DNA from: Chitinophagaceae bacterium 26-R-25
Lineage (GTDB): Bacteria; Bacteroidota; Bacteroidia; Chitinophagales; Chitinophagaceae
Direction of reading: 5' to 3'
DNA length: 64,000 nucleotides
NCBI GenBank assembly: GCA_029906195.1
Contig: JARWSJ010000004.1
Coordinates: forward strand, 496,001 to 560,000
Shown here: positions 25,332 through 34,040 of the stretch, piece after piece
How positions within the stretch are numbered: the first letter of the stretch is position 1
Layout of the letters: each line of letters opens with the position of its first letter
The notes under the pieces: model-generated
Seen by the model: only the letters and a program-made list of their open reading frames with translations
Told to the model about the DNA's origin: nothing
Database searches by the model: none
Program-made: the position numbers and the translations under genes

Positions 25332-26066
25332 ATGAAATGGTTATTGATAATAGCAGTATTCTTTTTCGGTAAGCAAGGCTTCGCACAGTTCAACGACAGC
25401 ACACACTATTATGCACGCTTTGCATCAACGGGTGTCATTAATAAGACCGATGGCGCAAACTCTTATGTGTGGAGCAGTTTCGCCACCTATAATATTGACA
25501 AACGCAAGTACTTCTTAAACACAGCCGCCAGTTATATTTATGGAGAGAATGATGGTGGATTAACGAATAATGATTTTGCCACTACTGCAAGTTTTGACTA
25601 TTTAAAAAAACAAAAAAGGCTCTACTACTGGGCATTGGTAAACTACGATAAAAGTTATTCGCTCCAAATTACCAATCGACTCCAGGCCGGTGTAGGATTG
25701 GCTTATAAGTTTATCAGGGATTCAACAGGTAGAGAGGAATTTACCATTAGCGATGGATTCCTGTACGAAAAATCCAATCTTATCGACGATAAATTGGGCA
25801 AGGATGATTATCAAACCGTACGAAATAGCTTTCGCATTCGGTATCACTTTACAATAAAAGACATACTGGTTGTTGATGGCAATAATTTCTTTCAACCTTC
25901 TATTTTAGATATCAGCGACTATGTTGTAAAAGCCACCAACACACTCTCCGTGAGGTTATACAAATGGCTGAGCATAACTGCTGCACAAACTTATAACAGG
26001 GTCAGTCGCACAGATAGGGAGAACTTGCTGCTGACTTTTGGGTTAACGGTTGATAAGTACTTTTAG
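25332..26066 (+). CDS. DUF481 family outer-membrane protein
   Basis: A 244-residue protein with signal peptide MKWLLIIAVFFFGKQGFAQ and a mature part made of alternating beta strands (FATYNIDKRKYFLNTAASYI, LYYWALVNYDKSYSLQITNR, FRIRYHFTIKDI) ending in KYF. This is the DUF481/YdiY salt-induced outer-membrane family. The frame is open 21 codons further upstream, but that stretch is a palindromic repeat, and the ATG at 25332 has a GGAAGGAAA sequence before it. The stop is followed at once by a family C repeat. Confidence 0.88.
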   Translation: MKWLLIIAVFFFGKQGFAQFNDSTHYYARFASTGVINKTDGANSYVWSSFATYNIDKRKYFLNTAASYIYGENDGGLTNNDFATTASFDYLKKQKRLYYWALVNYDKSYSLQITNRLQAGVGLAYKFIRDSTGREEFTISDGFLYEKSNLIDDKLGKDDYQTVRNSFRIRYHFTIKDILVVDGNNFFQPSILDISDYVVKATNTLSVRLYKWLSITAAQTYNRVSRTDRENLLLTFGLTVDKYF

Positions 26067-26167
26067 TCGAATAACTGAATAACTGAATAACTGATTAACT
26101 GAATAACTGAGGGGTTCTATGTCACACAGTCTTTTCGACACTCAACCACTCAGTTATTCAGTTATTA
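26067..26167. repeat. Family C inverted repeat
   Basis: Left arm CGAATAACTGAATAACTGAA repeated five times in 8-base steps; right arm ACTCAGTTATTCAGTTATT. It abuts the DUF481 stop and runs into the porin terminator. Confidence 0.85.
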
Positions 26168-26190
26168 AAAAAAGCCCCTGGAAAGGGGCC
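26165..26190 (-). terminator. Intrinsic terminator of the porin gene
   Basis: GCCCCT (26174-26179) and AGGGGC (26184-26189) form the stem. On the minus strand it is followed by seven T. Confidence 0.85.
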
Positions 26191-26276
26191 TTCTGATTGT
26201 TGTGGTTAAAATAAATCAATCTATATTACCTGGCTAAGGTGTTGTATCGAAAAATGTGTAACTAAACTTTAAACTC

Positions 26277-27359
26277 TTAGAAATGATATATCGCCGCTAC
26301 TAACAATGATGCTGTACTTTTGGTGGTAGTGCCATCATGTTTTGTAAACATTTCTTTGCCGGAATTGTCATATCTGATCTCTGGAATGATGGTCAGTCCC
26401 TCAACTTTGAAGTTCGCAGAAAGTGTGGTTTCAAAGAAGTTAGTGCCAAATGCACCGCCGCTCACAGCATCTTTATCGTCGAAATATTCACCTCTCAAAG
26501 TAAGGCCGAACCACGGTTTAGGATCAACGTTGAAGTACAACGCAGAGCCCCACCAGTTTTTACTATCGCCATATTTGCCATCAGCATCTTTCGCTTTTAC
26601 CAATTGCACCGTTCCGTTATAGCCAATGCTGAATTTTGGAGAAAGTGCGCCTGTAGCAACTACATCTATCTGGTTCATTTTGGCTGTGCCATTTGCGTTA
26701 CCGCCCTGGTAGTTCAGGTACAGTTTCACCGCATCTTTTGCCAATGATGTGCTATACTGGCCTATTATGAATTTGCGGGAGAAGTCAGCGTATTTCAAAT
26801 CACTTGGATCAGAAATGCCGAGCATGAAAGTGCTTTTACCTACGGTGAATTCACCTTTCAGACCAGTGTTAAAGAACGGGCCGTAAGAAAACATGTAAGA
26901 CATGCTGTAGTTTCTGTTCAGGTAAGCGTCTACCAGTTCGTAGCCGATATGCGTAGCCCAGCTACCTGCAGTAAACTTTACATTTTTCCACGGCGTGTAA
27001 TACAAATAAGCCTGCTTTACTATCAAACTACTTTTAGTATCGTTGTATGAAAACTCATCTGCCCTTTTTCCGTAACCGAGGTCGATAACACCACCCACTT
27101 TACCCAGACTGTGCTCCAATTTTATGGAAGCCATATTGAAAGTGAAAGAATTTTGTGAATTGGTGAAACTGGTATAGTTGTTAAACGTTTCTGCTTCTTT
27201 TGGCGGATTACTTAAATTATATCTATAGAAAATGTCAATTGAACCAGTAATATTAAAATTGGGTTTCTTTTCTTCGACCGTTGTTGTAGTAGAGTCTTGC
27301 GAGTAGGCCGTAGAAAATCCTGCCAGCAATGTGGCTGATGCAAATAATTTTCTTAACAT
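26277..27359 (-). CDS. Outer-membrane beta-barrel porin next to amtB
   Basis: A 360-residue protein with signal peptide (MLRKLFASATLLAGFSTAYS) and a barrel rich in amphipathic strands (FNITGSIDIFYRYNLSN at the start, LLVAAIYHF at the end). It resembles the OmpL-like porin-2 family (bbp2). In many Bacteroidota a gene of this kind lies directly downstream of amtB, which suggests an outer-membrane channel for ammonium or another nitrogen solute; this is inference from position. A terminator-like double hairpin lies between amtB and this gene, so expression is either partial read-through or from its own promoter. Confidence 0.87.
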   Translation of the reverse strand: MLRKLFASATLLAGFSTAYSQDSTTTTVEEKKPNFNITGSIDIFYRYNLSNPPKEAETFNNYTSFTNSQNSFTFNMASIKLEHSLGKVGGVIDLGYGKRADEFSYNDTKSSLIVKQAYLYYTPWKNVKFTAGSWATHIGYELVDAYLNRNYSMSYMFSYGPFFNTGLKGEFTVGKSTFMLGISDPSDLKYADFSRKFIIGQYSTSLAKDAVKLYLNYQGGNANGTAKMNQIDVVATGALSPKFSIGYNGTVQLVKAKDADGKYGDSKNWWGSALYFNVDPKPWFGLTLRGEYFDDKDAVSGGAFGTNFFETTLSANFKVEGLTIIPEIRYDNSGKEMFTKHDGTTTKSTASLLVAAIYHF

Positions 27360-27382
27360 TGTTTTGGTTTTTAAGTGTTAAT

Positions 27383-27441
27383 AAAAAAGGTACGGCTTAT
27401 CAGGGCTTGGTCAGAAGCCCTGATGTTCAAGCTGTACCTTC
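27383..27441 (-). terminator. Double hairpin between amtB and the porin gene
   Basis: Outer arms AAGGTAC/GTACCTT (27387-27393 and 27434-27440) enclose an inner perfect stem ATCAGGGCTT/AAGCCCTGAT. On the minus strand a run of T follows. It could reduce porin transcription relative to amtB. Confidence 0.8.
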
Positions 27442-27445
27442 TTTT

Positions 27446-28831
27446 TTAGAATTCTGCAGGTGTTTCTTTCATTGCGCCGTTATTGCTAACGAGCAAAGTA
27501 CCTTGCAAATATTTTTCGTTGTGTTGAGATTCGTCAAGACCTTTTTCTTCATCTTCAGCAGTCACGCGAATTGGAAGGATAAGGTTGATGAATTTAAAGA
27601 TGCCGTAAGACATGATGAAGCTGTATGAAACCACAATACCCAAAGCTTTAACCTGAGTAAGGAAGAATGCAGGGTTGCCATAAAAAAGACCGTTGTTGCC
27701 GCCTGCGTTCACCGCTTTTGTAGCAAAAACACCGGTTAGCAACATACCTACCATACCGCCCACACCGTGACAAGGGAATACATCCAAAGTATCGTCAAGA
27801 GTAGATTTTGATTTGTAATAAACTGCCATGTTGGAAATGATTGCAGCAACCACACCAATGAATACACTTTGAGGAATTGCAACAAAACCCGCAGCAGGAG
27901 TGATAGCCACCAAACCTACAACCGCACCGATACAGAAACCGAGTACGGAAGGTTTTTTACCGCGCAATACATCAAAGAACATCCAAGATAAACCTGCAGC
28001 AGCAGCGGCAGTGTTGGTAGTAGCAAAAGCAGAAACAGCCAGGCCATTTGCCGCCAGTGCTGAACCTGCGTTAAAACCAAACCAACCGAACCACAGCAAA
28101 CCTGTACCGATCAATACATACGGAATGTTCGCTGGTGGAATTTCTTTATGGTCCATATGAGATTGTCTGCGTTTCAATACCAAAGCGCCCGCAAGAGCAG
28201 CACAACCAGCAGAAATGTGTACAACTGTACCACCTGCAAAGTCTAATACGCCCATTTTAAACAGGAAGCCATCTGGGTGCCATGTCCAGTGTGCAATTGG
28301 AGCATAAACCAATAAGCTGAACAATGCAATGAACAAAATATATGAAGTGAAACGGATACGCTCAGCAACTGCACCTACAACCAGACCTGGTGTAATGATC
28401 GCAAACATCAATTGGAAAAGCGCAAATAATGTAAGTGGAATAGAAGGTGCAAGGCTCCATGGAGCTCCCGAATTCACGCCTTTAAAAAACAGGTGCGTAG
28501 TTGGGTTACCGATAATGCCTCCGATAGATTCTCCGAAGCAAAGGCTGTAACCAACGGTTACCCAAAGGATGCTAACCACACCGGCCGCAACCACACTTTT
28601 AATCATGGTTGAAATAACGTTCTTTCTATGCACCATACCGCCGTAGAAGAAGGCAAGACCTGGTGTCATTAAAAATACTAAAGCAGTAGCAACAAGAATC
28701 CAGGCAATATCAGCGGCGCTGTATTTGCCACCATCGTCGAAATTAGGTAAGGTGGGAATGAAAATACAACAGACTGCGATGATCGCAAGAATAAGAAAGG
28801 GAAGAATTTGTTTGGCGGTCAACTTACTCAT
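27446..28831 (-). CDS. amtB: Ammonium transporter, Amt/MEP family
   Basis: A 461-residue inner-membrane channel of 11-12 helices that passes NH3/NH4+. Family marks include TPGLAFFYGGMVHRKNV after the first helices, the pore twin histidines in FAGGTVVHISAGCAAL (about residue 197) and FPCHGVGGMVGMLLTG (about 346), and FGWFGFNAGSALAANG. The N-terminal hydrophobic segment could be a signal peptide or first helix. The C-terminal tail is cytoplasmic. No glnB/glnK gene lies beside it, which differs from the usual arrangement. A long AT-rich leader region lies upstream. Confidence 0.95.
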   Translation of the reverse strand: MSKLTAKQILPFLILAIIAVCCIFIPTLPNFDDGGKYSAADIAWILVATALVFLMTPGLAFFYGGMVHRKNVISTMIKSVVAAGVVSILWVTVGYSLCFGESIGGIIGNPTTHLFFKGVNSGAPWSLAPSIPLTLFALFQLMFAIITPGLVVGAVAERIRFTSYILFIALFSLLVYAPIAHWTWHPDGFLFKMGVLDFAGGTVVHISAGCAALAGALVLKRRQSHMDHKEIPPANIPYVLIGTGLLWFGWFGFNAGSALAANGLAVSAFATTNTAAAAAGLSWMFFDVLRGKKPSVLGFCIGAVVGLVAITPAAGFVAIPQSVFIGVVAAIISNMAVYYKSKSTLDDTLDVFPCHGVGGMVGMLLTGVFATKAVNAGGNNGLFYGNPAFFLTQVKALGIVVSYSFIMSYGIFKFINLILPIRVTAEDEEKGLDESQHNEKYLQGTLLVSNNGAMKETPAEF

Positions 28832-29407
28832 GGCGGATGATTTAGTTTTAAGTATTAAAAATTATCAAATATGAATATCTAACTCTAAATTAAAAAACTA
28901 AAGGATAAGTTGCCACAAAAAAGATATATATTTTAAAATGTAATGTGAATGAAAGTGTAGATAATTTTCGACAGAAGGGGCATATTGTATTTTTTATATA
29001 AATTTTTAAAATGTGATTAATTTTGATTTACTGACTGCTAAAGATAGATTTTGTTGCAAAATAGTCAATGTAAGATAGCAGATGAATTAAAAAAATTCAA
29101 CAAAAAGTGATTCGAAAAAAAATATTTCAGCGCGCCAATTATTACTGGTTTTACAATACAACGTAAATGAAAAGGATGGTTTGAGCTGATAAAAGGAGAT
29201 AGCTTCGTTTTATCAATATGTCAGTAAATTTATTTTTTACTGTAAAATCACACTTATTAAAATAATTATAAAAAAATACAATATATAAGTAGTTGATTTA
29301 TTCTTGCGATGTTGAAACCGTTGAGTATTAAACCGGAGCACGGTTTAAATATCGTCGACTCTCTTCAACTTTTTAAGATTCGTATGGGTCATCGTCAGCA
29401 ACTCAAG
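28832..29407. other. AT-rich regulatory gap upstream of amtB, no gene
   Basis: About 575 bases with very high A+T, between the amtB start and the terminator of the DUF2911 gene. I see no coding region. It contains inverted pieces ATTTACTGAC (29026-29035) and GTCAGTAAAT (29220-29229), and CAGTAAA-N6-TTTACTG near 29222. These may be operator sites. A long 5' leader for amtB is possible. I found no clear -24/-12 sigma-54 site on either strand. Confidence 0.45.
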
Positions 29408-29446
29408 ACAATAAAAAAGCAGTCTTTTTTAAAAGACTGCTTTTGG
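29408..29446 (-). terminator. Intrinsic terminator of the DUF2911 gene
   Basis: AAAAGCAGTC and GACTGCTTTT form a long perfect stem. The minus-strand product ends in six T. It lies about 70 bases beyond the DUF2911 stop. Confidence 0.85.
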
Positions 29447-29511
29447 GGTATTGAACGAATGATTTTTAGAATCTTCTCCCGCGTACCACACCTAGTTTCA
29501 GGCGCTAACAC

Positions 29512-30348
29512 CTATTTTAGCGTCGCCAGCAACTTTTCATTCAATGCAACATAGTCCTCGTTGCCAGCTTCTTTCGATAATTCGATGGATTTCTGAGCTG
29601 TTGCTTTCGCTTCTTCTTTTTTACCTAGTGCAGCCAATGCTTTCGCTTTTTGATAATATATAAAGAAACCCTTTGGATTTTGCTCGATTGCTTTGTCGAA
29701 CCACGTGATGGCCTGGTTTAAATCTCTGTTGGTTTGTACATAATACATACCTGCCTGGAAGTAAGCCGGCTTGTCAGATTTCATGTTTTCCTGGATCTGG
29801 GCCATGATCTTTCCATCGATATCAGCACTTACAGGAATGCTTACAGAAGTTTTATCCCATATAATATTGATAGTAGCCATGTTTGATTTTACATCTGCTA
29901 CTTCTATGGTAAATGATTCAACTGTAGCCTTCAGTTTGTTTGATTTTACTTTGAATCTCGCCACATCTTCAGACTCTTTATAACCAACCACGCCGCCATT
30001 TTTTACACCTGTGTTAAGAATGATCTCCCATTCGCCGGCATTTGGAATTGTGTATAAAGCGTACTCGCCTGCTTTCACTTTCTGTCCGCCAATGGTAACA
30101 TCTTCGCCGAAGGCGATTTTCGTAGCGCCATTAGCACCTGTGCGCCACAATTTGCCATATGGCACAAGGTCACCAAAAATTTTTCTACCATTTACTACCG
30201 GTCTTGAGTAAGTGATTTCGATGGAGGACAATGCGAAATCCTGTTTTACAGTTTGTGTTGGAGAAGGAGCCGGAACCTTTAGGCCCTGTGCAGTCATGTC
30301 AAAATGCAATGCACCCAATAAGCAACAAGCAATAAAGAGTTTTTTCAT
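29512..30348 (-). CDS. DUF2911 domain protein with C-terminal TPR-like repeats
   Basis: A 278-residue exported protein (signal MKKLFIACCLLGALHFDMTA). The first half is a DUF2911 domain: KVPAPSPTQTVKQDFALSSI, EITYSRPVVNGRKIFGDLVP, GKLWRTGANGATKIAFGEDV and GEYALYTIPNAGEWEIILNT. The second half is helical and TPR-like (YVQTNRDLNQAITWFDKAIE, YYQKAKALAALGKKEEAKAT). The function of the family is unknown. Own terminator downstream; a family B repeat upstream. Confidence 0.92.
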   Translation of the reverse strand: MKKLFIACCLLGALHFDMTAQGLKVPAPSPTQTVKQDFALSSIEITYSRPVVNGRKIFGDLVPYGKLWRTGANGATKIAFGEDVTIGGQKVKAGEYALYTIPNAGEWEIILNTGVKNGGVVGYKESEDVARFKVKSNKLKATVESFTIEVADVKSNMATINIIWDKTSVSIPVSADIDGKIMAQIQENMKSDKPAYFQAGMYYVQTNRDLNQAITWFDKAIEQNPKGFFIYYQKAKALAALGKKEEAKATAQKSIELSKEAGNEDYVALNEKLLATLK

Positions 30349-30384
30349 GATCTAAAATTTGACGCAAAGGTAGGTACGAAGGTT

Positions 30385-30476
30385 GAATTGAAAATTGAAA
30401 GTTGAAAATTGAAAATGAGCAAAACACTACTTTGCATTACATTTTCAATTTTCAACTTTCAATTTTCAATTATCAA
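30385..30476. repeat. Family B inverted repeat
   Basis: TTGAATTGAAAATTGAAAGT and CTTTCAATTTTCAATTATCA arms of more than 30 bases around GCAAAACACTACTTTGC. The right edge holds the TGA stop of the lipoprotein at 30473. Confidence 0.85.
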
Positions 30477-31009
30477 TGATTGTCATTGTACAGCTTGCCT
30501 GAAAAATTTCCAGTGATCAACTCAGTGCCGTAGTGAAGTTCATACGTAATGTCATACGAGGTGAGGTGTTTATTGAACAGAACAGTTCCATCGGTAAGCT
30601 TGTCGAATGTCGTACCATCCGTGTACAGGGTGTCATACTGGTATGTGCGGTTAAGTATGACCGATGCCGCGTCAAAATTTTTGGTAGAATCAAAAGAAGG
30701 ATCGTTGTGGTCCTTAAAAGTGAAGCGGCCTGTAGTATATCCACCGTCGGTAATAGAATTGTCTTTAAGGAAGATGTTTACATAGTAGCATGGGCCTACA
30801 TAAATGACGGCGAAATGGAAGTCAATGGACGAAAGCGTCATTTGCGTGCCTGAGCCATCTTGATTTGTAAAAGTGCCAAATGGTACAGAGTAACGGTCGG
30901 CGTTGTGAAAAAGATAGTTGCTGCTGTCATTTTGCTCTTTTTGACACGAGCTTAATGTCAGCAAATAAATAAACGATAACAATAAGGATGTTAGAAGACG
31001 TGTTTTCAT
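30473..31009 (-). CDS. Lipoprotein, paralogue of the gene at 31334
   Basis: A 178-residue exported lipoprotein (lipobox TLSSC near residue 22, then QKEQND). The mature part is beta-rich. Parts shared with the neighbour at 31334 are GRFTFKDHNDPSFDSTKNFD against YTYKAFDDISGFDATKNFAA, and a C-terminal ITGNFSGKLY against VSGKYSGKVPG. So the two are diverged tandem paralogues. The function is unknown. The end of the gene coincides with a family B repeat. Confidence 0.75.
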   Translation of the reverse strand: MKTRLLTSLLLSFIYLLTLSSCQKEQNDSSNYLFHNADRYSVPFGTFTNQDGSGTQMTLSSIDFHFAVIYVGPCYYVNIFLKDNSITDGGYTTGRFTFKDHNDPSFDSTKNFDAASVILNRTYQYDTLYTDGTTFDKLTDGTVLFNKHLTSYDITYELHYGTELITGNFSGKLYNDNH

Positions 31010-31164
31010 TCAGGGGTTTTTGTTTACACGAACACATTAATTTAAGCAAAATTAACCGCTGCTTTTGTATTATCTACTACTTATTAGGCTGAGGTCTGTC
31101 AGAAAAGGTCGATTTTAACCGTAGGTTGCTGATATTCAGGTTGCTTGAGGCGACTGGGTAAAAT

Positions 31165-31198
31165 CAAAAAAGAAAGCCGCAACGGTAATTGCGGCTTC
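31165..31198 (-). terminator. Intrinsic terminator after the lipoprotein at 31334
   Basis: AGCCGCAA (31175-31182) and TTGCGGCT (31189-31196), loop CGGTAA. The minus-strand product ends in TTTCTTTTTTG. Confidence 0.8.
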
Positions 31199-31246
31199 TA
31201 CAACTATAAATCACGAAAAAATATGTATCAGAATCAAAAATCGTAT

Positions 31247-31325
31247 TGTTGAATAATTGACGGATTGAATGTCATCCTGCAGGTTCGAATTTGAAACTTC
31301 AGTTATTCAGTTATTCAACGATTCA
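31247..31325. repeat. Family C inverted repeat
   Basis: TTGTTGAATAATTGACGGAT and TCAGTTATTCAGTTATTCAA arms around a CATCCTGCAGGTTCG centre, ending a few bases before the lipoprotein stop at 31334. Confidence 0.8.
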
Positions 31326-31333
31326 ACCATCGC

Positions 31334-31864
31334 CTACAACCCTGGCACTTTGCCACTGTATTTTCCTGAAACAGTACCTGTTTTGTAAGTGATATTGTAG
31401 GTAAAAGTGTACACATCTCCATTTTTTGCGACAGTGATTGTGCCTGCAGTAATATCACCTTCGTTTAATTGAGTACCGGTTGCGTCATCATATTGGCCGT
31501 CTTTAAAGTCCATGTTTATTCCAAAATCTGCGGCTGCAAAGTTTTTTGTTGCATCAAAACCTGAGATATCATCAAAAGCTTTATAGGTGTATGTTCCGGC
31601 CACAACGGGAGAAGTGCCGAACTCAATAAATCCTACAGAAACTTTGGTGGTAGTATTTGTGAGTGTTGGATTATAAGAGAGAAAGGTTACGTCGGTATAC
31701 GATGCAGCTCCACTGGATTCTCCGCTTCCAAACGCATAAAGCGTTTCATAGTTCTTAGAATTGTAGGAAAAAGAATTGGAAGGGGTGCTGTCTTTTTTGC
31801 AAGAGCCAAGCGTTAAAGTAGAAGCGATAGCAATTAAGCCAAACAAAAGACCTTTTGTTTTCAT
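31334..31864 (-). CDS. Lipoprotein, paralogue of the gene at 30473
   Basis: A 176-residue exported protein with signal MKTKGLLFGLIAIASTLTLG and lipobox LGSC followed by KKDSTPS. The mature domain is Gly/Thr/Tyr-rich and beta-sheet in pattern (VSVGFIEFGTSPVVAGTYTY; GDVYTFTYNITYKTGTVSGK). Shared motifs with the gene 300 bases downstream show a tandem duplication. Related to the DUF6252-like secreted group only by general appearance. Confidence 0.75.
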   Translation of the reverse strand: MKTKGLLFGLIAIASTLTLGSCKKDSTPSNSFSYNSKNYETLYAFGSGESSGAASYTDVTFLSYNPTLTNTTTKVSVGFIEFGTSPVVAGTYTYKAFDDISGFDATKNFAAADFGINMDFKDGQYDDATGTQLNEGDITAGTITVAKNGDVYTFTYNITYKTGTVSGKYSGKVPGL

Positions 31865-32118
31865 AGTCTGAATTTTAAAGTTTAGAGGTTTGTCGTGTAA
31901 ACGCTGCTAATGTATGGTGACATTTATGTACTTCCAATTTATTCGAAAGATATAAATGAGTTTTAGTAAGAAACACTTAGGAAGACGTGAAGAAAAGGTA
32001 GTAAGTTGATGGTTGTTAGTTGGTAGGGGGACACTTGTCCTTTACAATTAAAAACCGGCCTTCGGCGTTGCTTACACTGAAACCCTCAATGATTTAATTA
32101 TTCAGTTACTCAATTATT

Positions 32119-32174
32119 CGCAAAAAAAAGCCTCCCGGGAAACTTCCCGAGAGGGCATACATATGGCAGATAAG
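32119..32174 (-). repeat. 56-bp direct repeat, copy 1; terminator of the accessory cassette
   Basis: Identical over 56 bases to 34041-34096. It contains CCTCCCGGGAA-ACT/TTCCCGAGAGG, which on the minus strand folds as CCTCTCGGGAA...TTCCCGGGAGG followed by CTTTTTTTT, a strong intrinsic terminator. It is 60 bases beyond the stop of the dual-OB-like gene. A CAATTATT family C stretch precedes it. Confidence 0.9.
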
Positions 32175-32237
32175 GAAAGGGTTTAGTCGCTCATTTCCTT
32201 TCAGTTTAAGTTATTAAGCAAGCTTTATTGATTGCAT

Positions 32238-33068
32238 TTAGTCAAACAGTGATATCTGCGTTTCTTTTTTTGGGTAAAATACACCGATAATAACAAACGG
32301 GTTTGGCGATCTGCGGGTGTGCCACTCCTTTGTTGTCCCAAGAAAAAAATATATATCATTTTCCGTTAGAAATTCTTTTTCATATTTCTCCCTAACTTTT
32401 TTTAAAGCCTCGATCTCGTTTCCATTTGAAGATCGCAAGCAGTTCCAGTACAATGCACCTATCTCCCAATCTTCGATCATTAATGTACTTGAAACCCCCT
32501 TGTCGTCTAAGAACCTATATGAAAATTTGTACGGCAGTTTTGGTATTTGTATCTCAGGCGATTTATCACTATCAAACAAGTCACCTTGTTTTCGGATTTC
32601 TTTCCATTCGTTTTTCCACTCTCGCTCATCGTTTTCAATTTCAAAAGACAATATTTTCGAAGGTTTGAATGTGGCCAAAGAGACATTTTGAGGTGCCAAT
32701 GAATCTGCCAGTAGTTCAGCTTTATTGACATAGACGTTGGCCAGGCAATAAGTTTTACGTTCCCTCCAATTATATTTAGTGTCTATTTTATTATGAACAT
32801 TTATCGTGGAGAAACTATAGTCAATAGGGGAGTGGCTTTCAGGCCTAAAATCATCAGACCTTTTTTTAAGATCAAGTTCGATCCAGCTGTATTTAAAAGA
32901 TTCAACTTTGCCATCTTTACGTAATCCCATTAAAAATTTTAGGGGGACAGGATAAATTCGAATCCATTGACCATTTTCTAAAACGCCAGCGGTGCAAACA
33001 AGCTCATCGTAACTTCTAGAGGGTAAGGGATATGTTGCAACAGTAATAAGAACCTTAGTTAAAGCCAT
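32238..33068 (-). CDS. Dual-OB-like protein, second gene of the cassette
   Basis: A 276-residue soluble protein. The N-terminus KVLITVATYPLPSRSYDELV followed by CTAGVLENGQWIRIYPVPLK, and later DLKKRSDDFRPESHSPID, resemble proteins named dual OB domain-containing, which I recall as predicted nucleic-acid-binding partners in conflict-type systems. The C-terminal NDIYFFLGTTKEWHTRRSPN is also conserved in that group as I remember it. It ends ETQISLFD, a PIP-box-like or clamp-binding-like tail (QxSLF); this is a suggestion only. It begins 3 bases after the DUF488 gene and must be cotranscribed with it. The region looks richer in A+T than its neighbours. Confidence 0.55.
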   Translation of the reverse strand: MALTKVLITVATYPLPSRSYDELVCTAGVLENGQWIRIYPVPLKFLMGLRKDGKVESFKYSWIELDLKKRSDDFRPESHSPIDYSFSTINVHNKIDTKYNWRERKTYCLANVYVNKAELLADSLAPQNVSLATFKPSKILSFEIENDEREWKNEWKEIRKQGDLFDSDKSPEIQIPKLPYKFSYRFLDDKGVSSTLMIEDWEIGALYWNCLRSSNGNEIEALKKVREKYEKEFLTENDIYFFLGTTKEWHTRRSPNPFVIIGVFYPKKETQISLFD

Positions 33069-33071
33069 TTA

Positions 33072-33956
33072 TTAAATGTGTTTGATTGAATATTTGAATC
33101 CATCTAAACATTCAATTGATTCAGCTAAATGTTTTCGATGACATTGGCAAATATTGGCTTCAAAACAGGTTAAGGCTATTCTTCTATGTTCGATAAGTAA
33201 ATTTAAAATAGCAACTTGGGTCGATTGGGTGTTGGTTAGGTTTTTGGATTTGTACTCGTCAAAAAGCCGGTCATAGTCTTTTTGATCTTTAAGTTCCTGT
33301 CGTTGGTCAGATTGGATTCCTACTTCCGGAAAGTGAATATAGTTAATGCCCAGGCTCTCGCAGTATTTCGACAGCTGATTTTTTGAAAAACCATACTTCA
33401 TGCTTTGAGGATTGTTTCGAACATCCACCAAAACCCTGACATTATTTTTTATCAGGCGTGTTAAATATTTTTCCAAAGAAATGCCCTCGTACCCAATGGT
33501 AAATAGGGTGACTTCTTCGCTTGATGGCCTACTCTTGTCCACCTTTTGAAATTCAGCATCAGTTAGCATCTCTTTTGCTTTCACACTGTTAGTCGCAAAG
33601 AATGGATAGTGAATGTAAGTGTACTTCATTAAAGCAGTACCATCTAATTCTTTATAACGTTTCTTAACCTCAGTTAAATGAATTCTGTCGTTCTCTTTTA
33701 ATTCTTTTAGGTAGTTGGTTGATTCTTGGCAAATGAAACTGTTTTGGTCTTCCGATATCATTCCTTTTTTCACCATTGTAGTCAGGTCCGCATTAGCAGA
33801 GTAGGAATAACAACCATATTTATAAGGTATAAAGTCATATTCAGCTTTAGTTTGCCGTTGACAGAAAAGAAATAATAGTTTTTGTAAACGTATTTTTTCC
33901 AGTTGTCCATCAAATTGTTGCAAAAGGGCCAATAGAACTTTTCTCCTATAAAACAT
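33072..33956 (-). CDS. Panacea-like plus DUF488 fusion protein
   Basis: A 294-residue soluble protein with two parts. Residues about 1-85 (LLALLQQFDGQLEKIRLQKL, YDFIPYKYGCYSYSANADL) look like the SocA/Panacea-type domain, known from antitoxin and proteolysis-adaptor proteins. Residues about 150-290 are a DUF488 domain: VTLFTIGYEGISLEKYLTRL, VRVLVDVRNNPQSMKYGFSK, YIHFPEVGI and a Cys/His-rich LTCFEANICQCHRKHLAESI. DUF488 function is not known, and the CxCHR motif suggests a thiol or metal site. It is the first gene of a two-gene unit bounded by identical terminator repeats. Confidence 0.75.
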   Translation of the reverse strand: MFYRRKVLLALLQQFDGQLEKIRLQKLLFLFCQRQTKAEYDFIPYKYGCYSYSANADLTTMVKKGMISEDQNSFICQESTNYLKELKENDRIHLTEVKKRYKELDGTALMKYTYIHYPFFATNSVKAKEMLTDAEFQKVDKSRPSSEEVTLFTIGYEGISLEKYLTRLIKNNVRVLVDVRNNPQSMKYGFSKNQLSKYCESLGINYIHFPEVGIQSDQRQELKDQKDYDRLFDEYKSKNLTNTQSTQVAILNLLIEHRRIALTCFEANICQCHRKHLAESIECLDGFKYSIKHI

Positions 33957-34040
33957 GAACCAAAAGTAAATAATTGAATCATTGAACTATTGAATGGTTT
34001 AAGAGAAATTTTCGCTCTTTCGCTCAGACCCTCAGTTATC

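Noticed and set aside
28832-29300. Sigma-54 -24/-12 promoter upstream of amtB
   Set aside because: The best candidate (TGGCAACTTATCC on the minus strand) lacks GC at the -12 position.
29309-29554. 81-codon plus-strand open frame near the DUF2911 gene
   Set aside because: It contains the DUF2911 terminator hairpin and then reads antisense into the DUF2911 coding end; no family resemblance.
33957-33968. TACTTTTG -7 box for the DUF488 cassette
   Set aside because: The box lies only 4 bases before the start codon and has no -33 partner at the right distance, so it would need a leaderless transcript; not listed as a promoter.
3778-34040. Tandem CAGTTATT-type units as CRISPR repeats
   Set aside because: Units are 7-9 bases, imperfect, lack unique spacers and occur as inverted arms, so they are not a CRISPR array.
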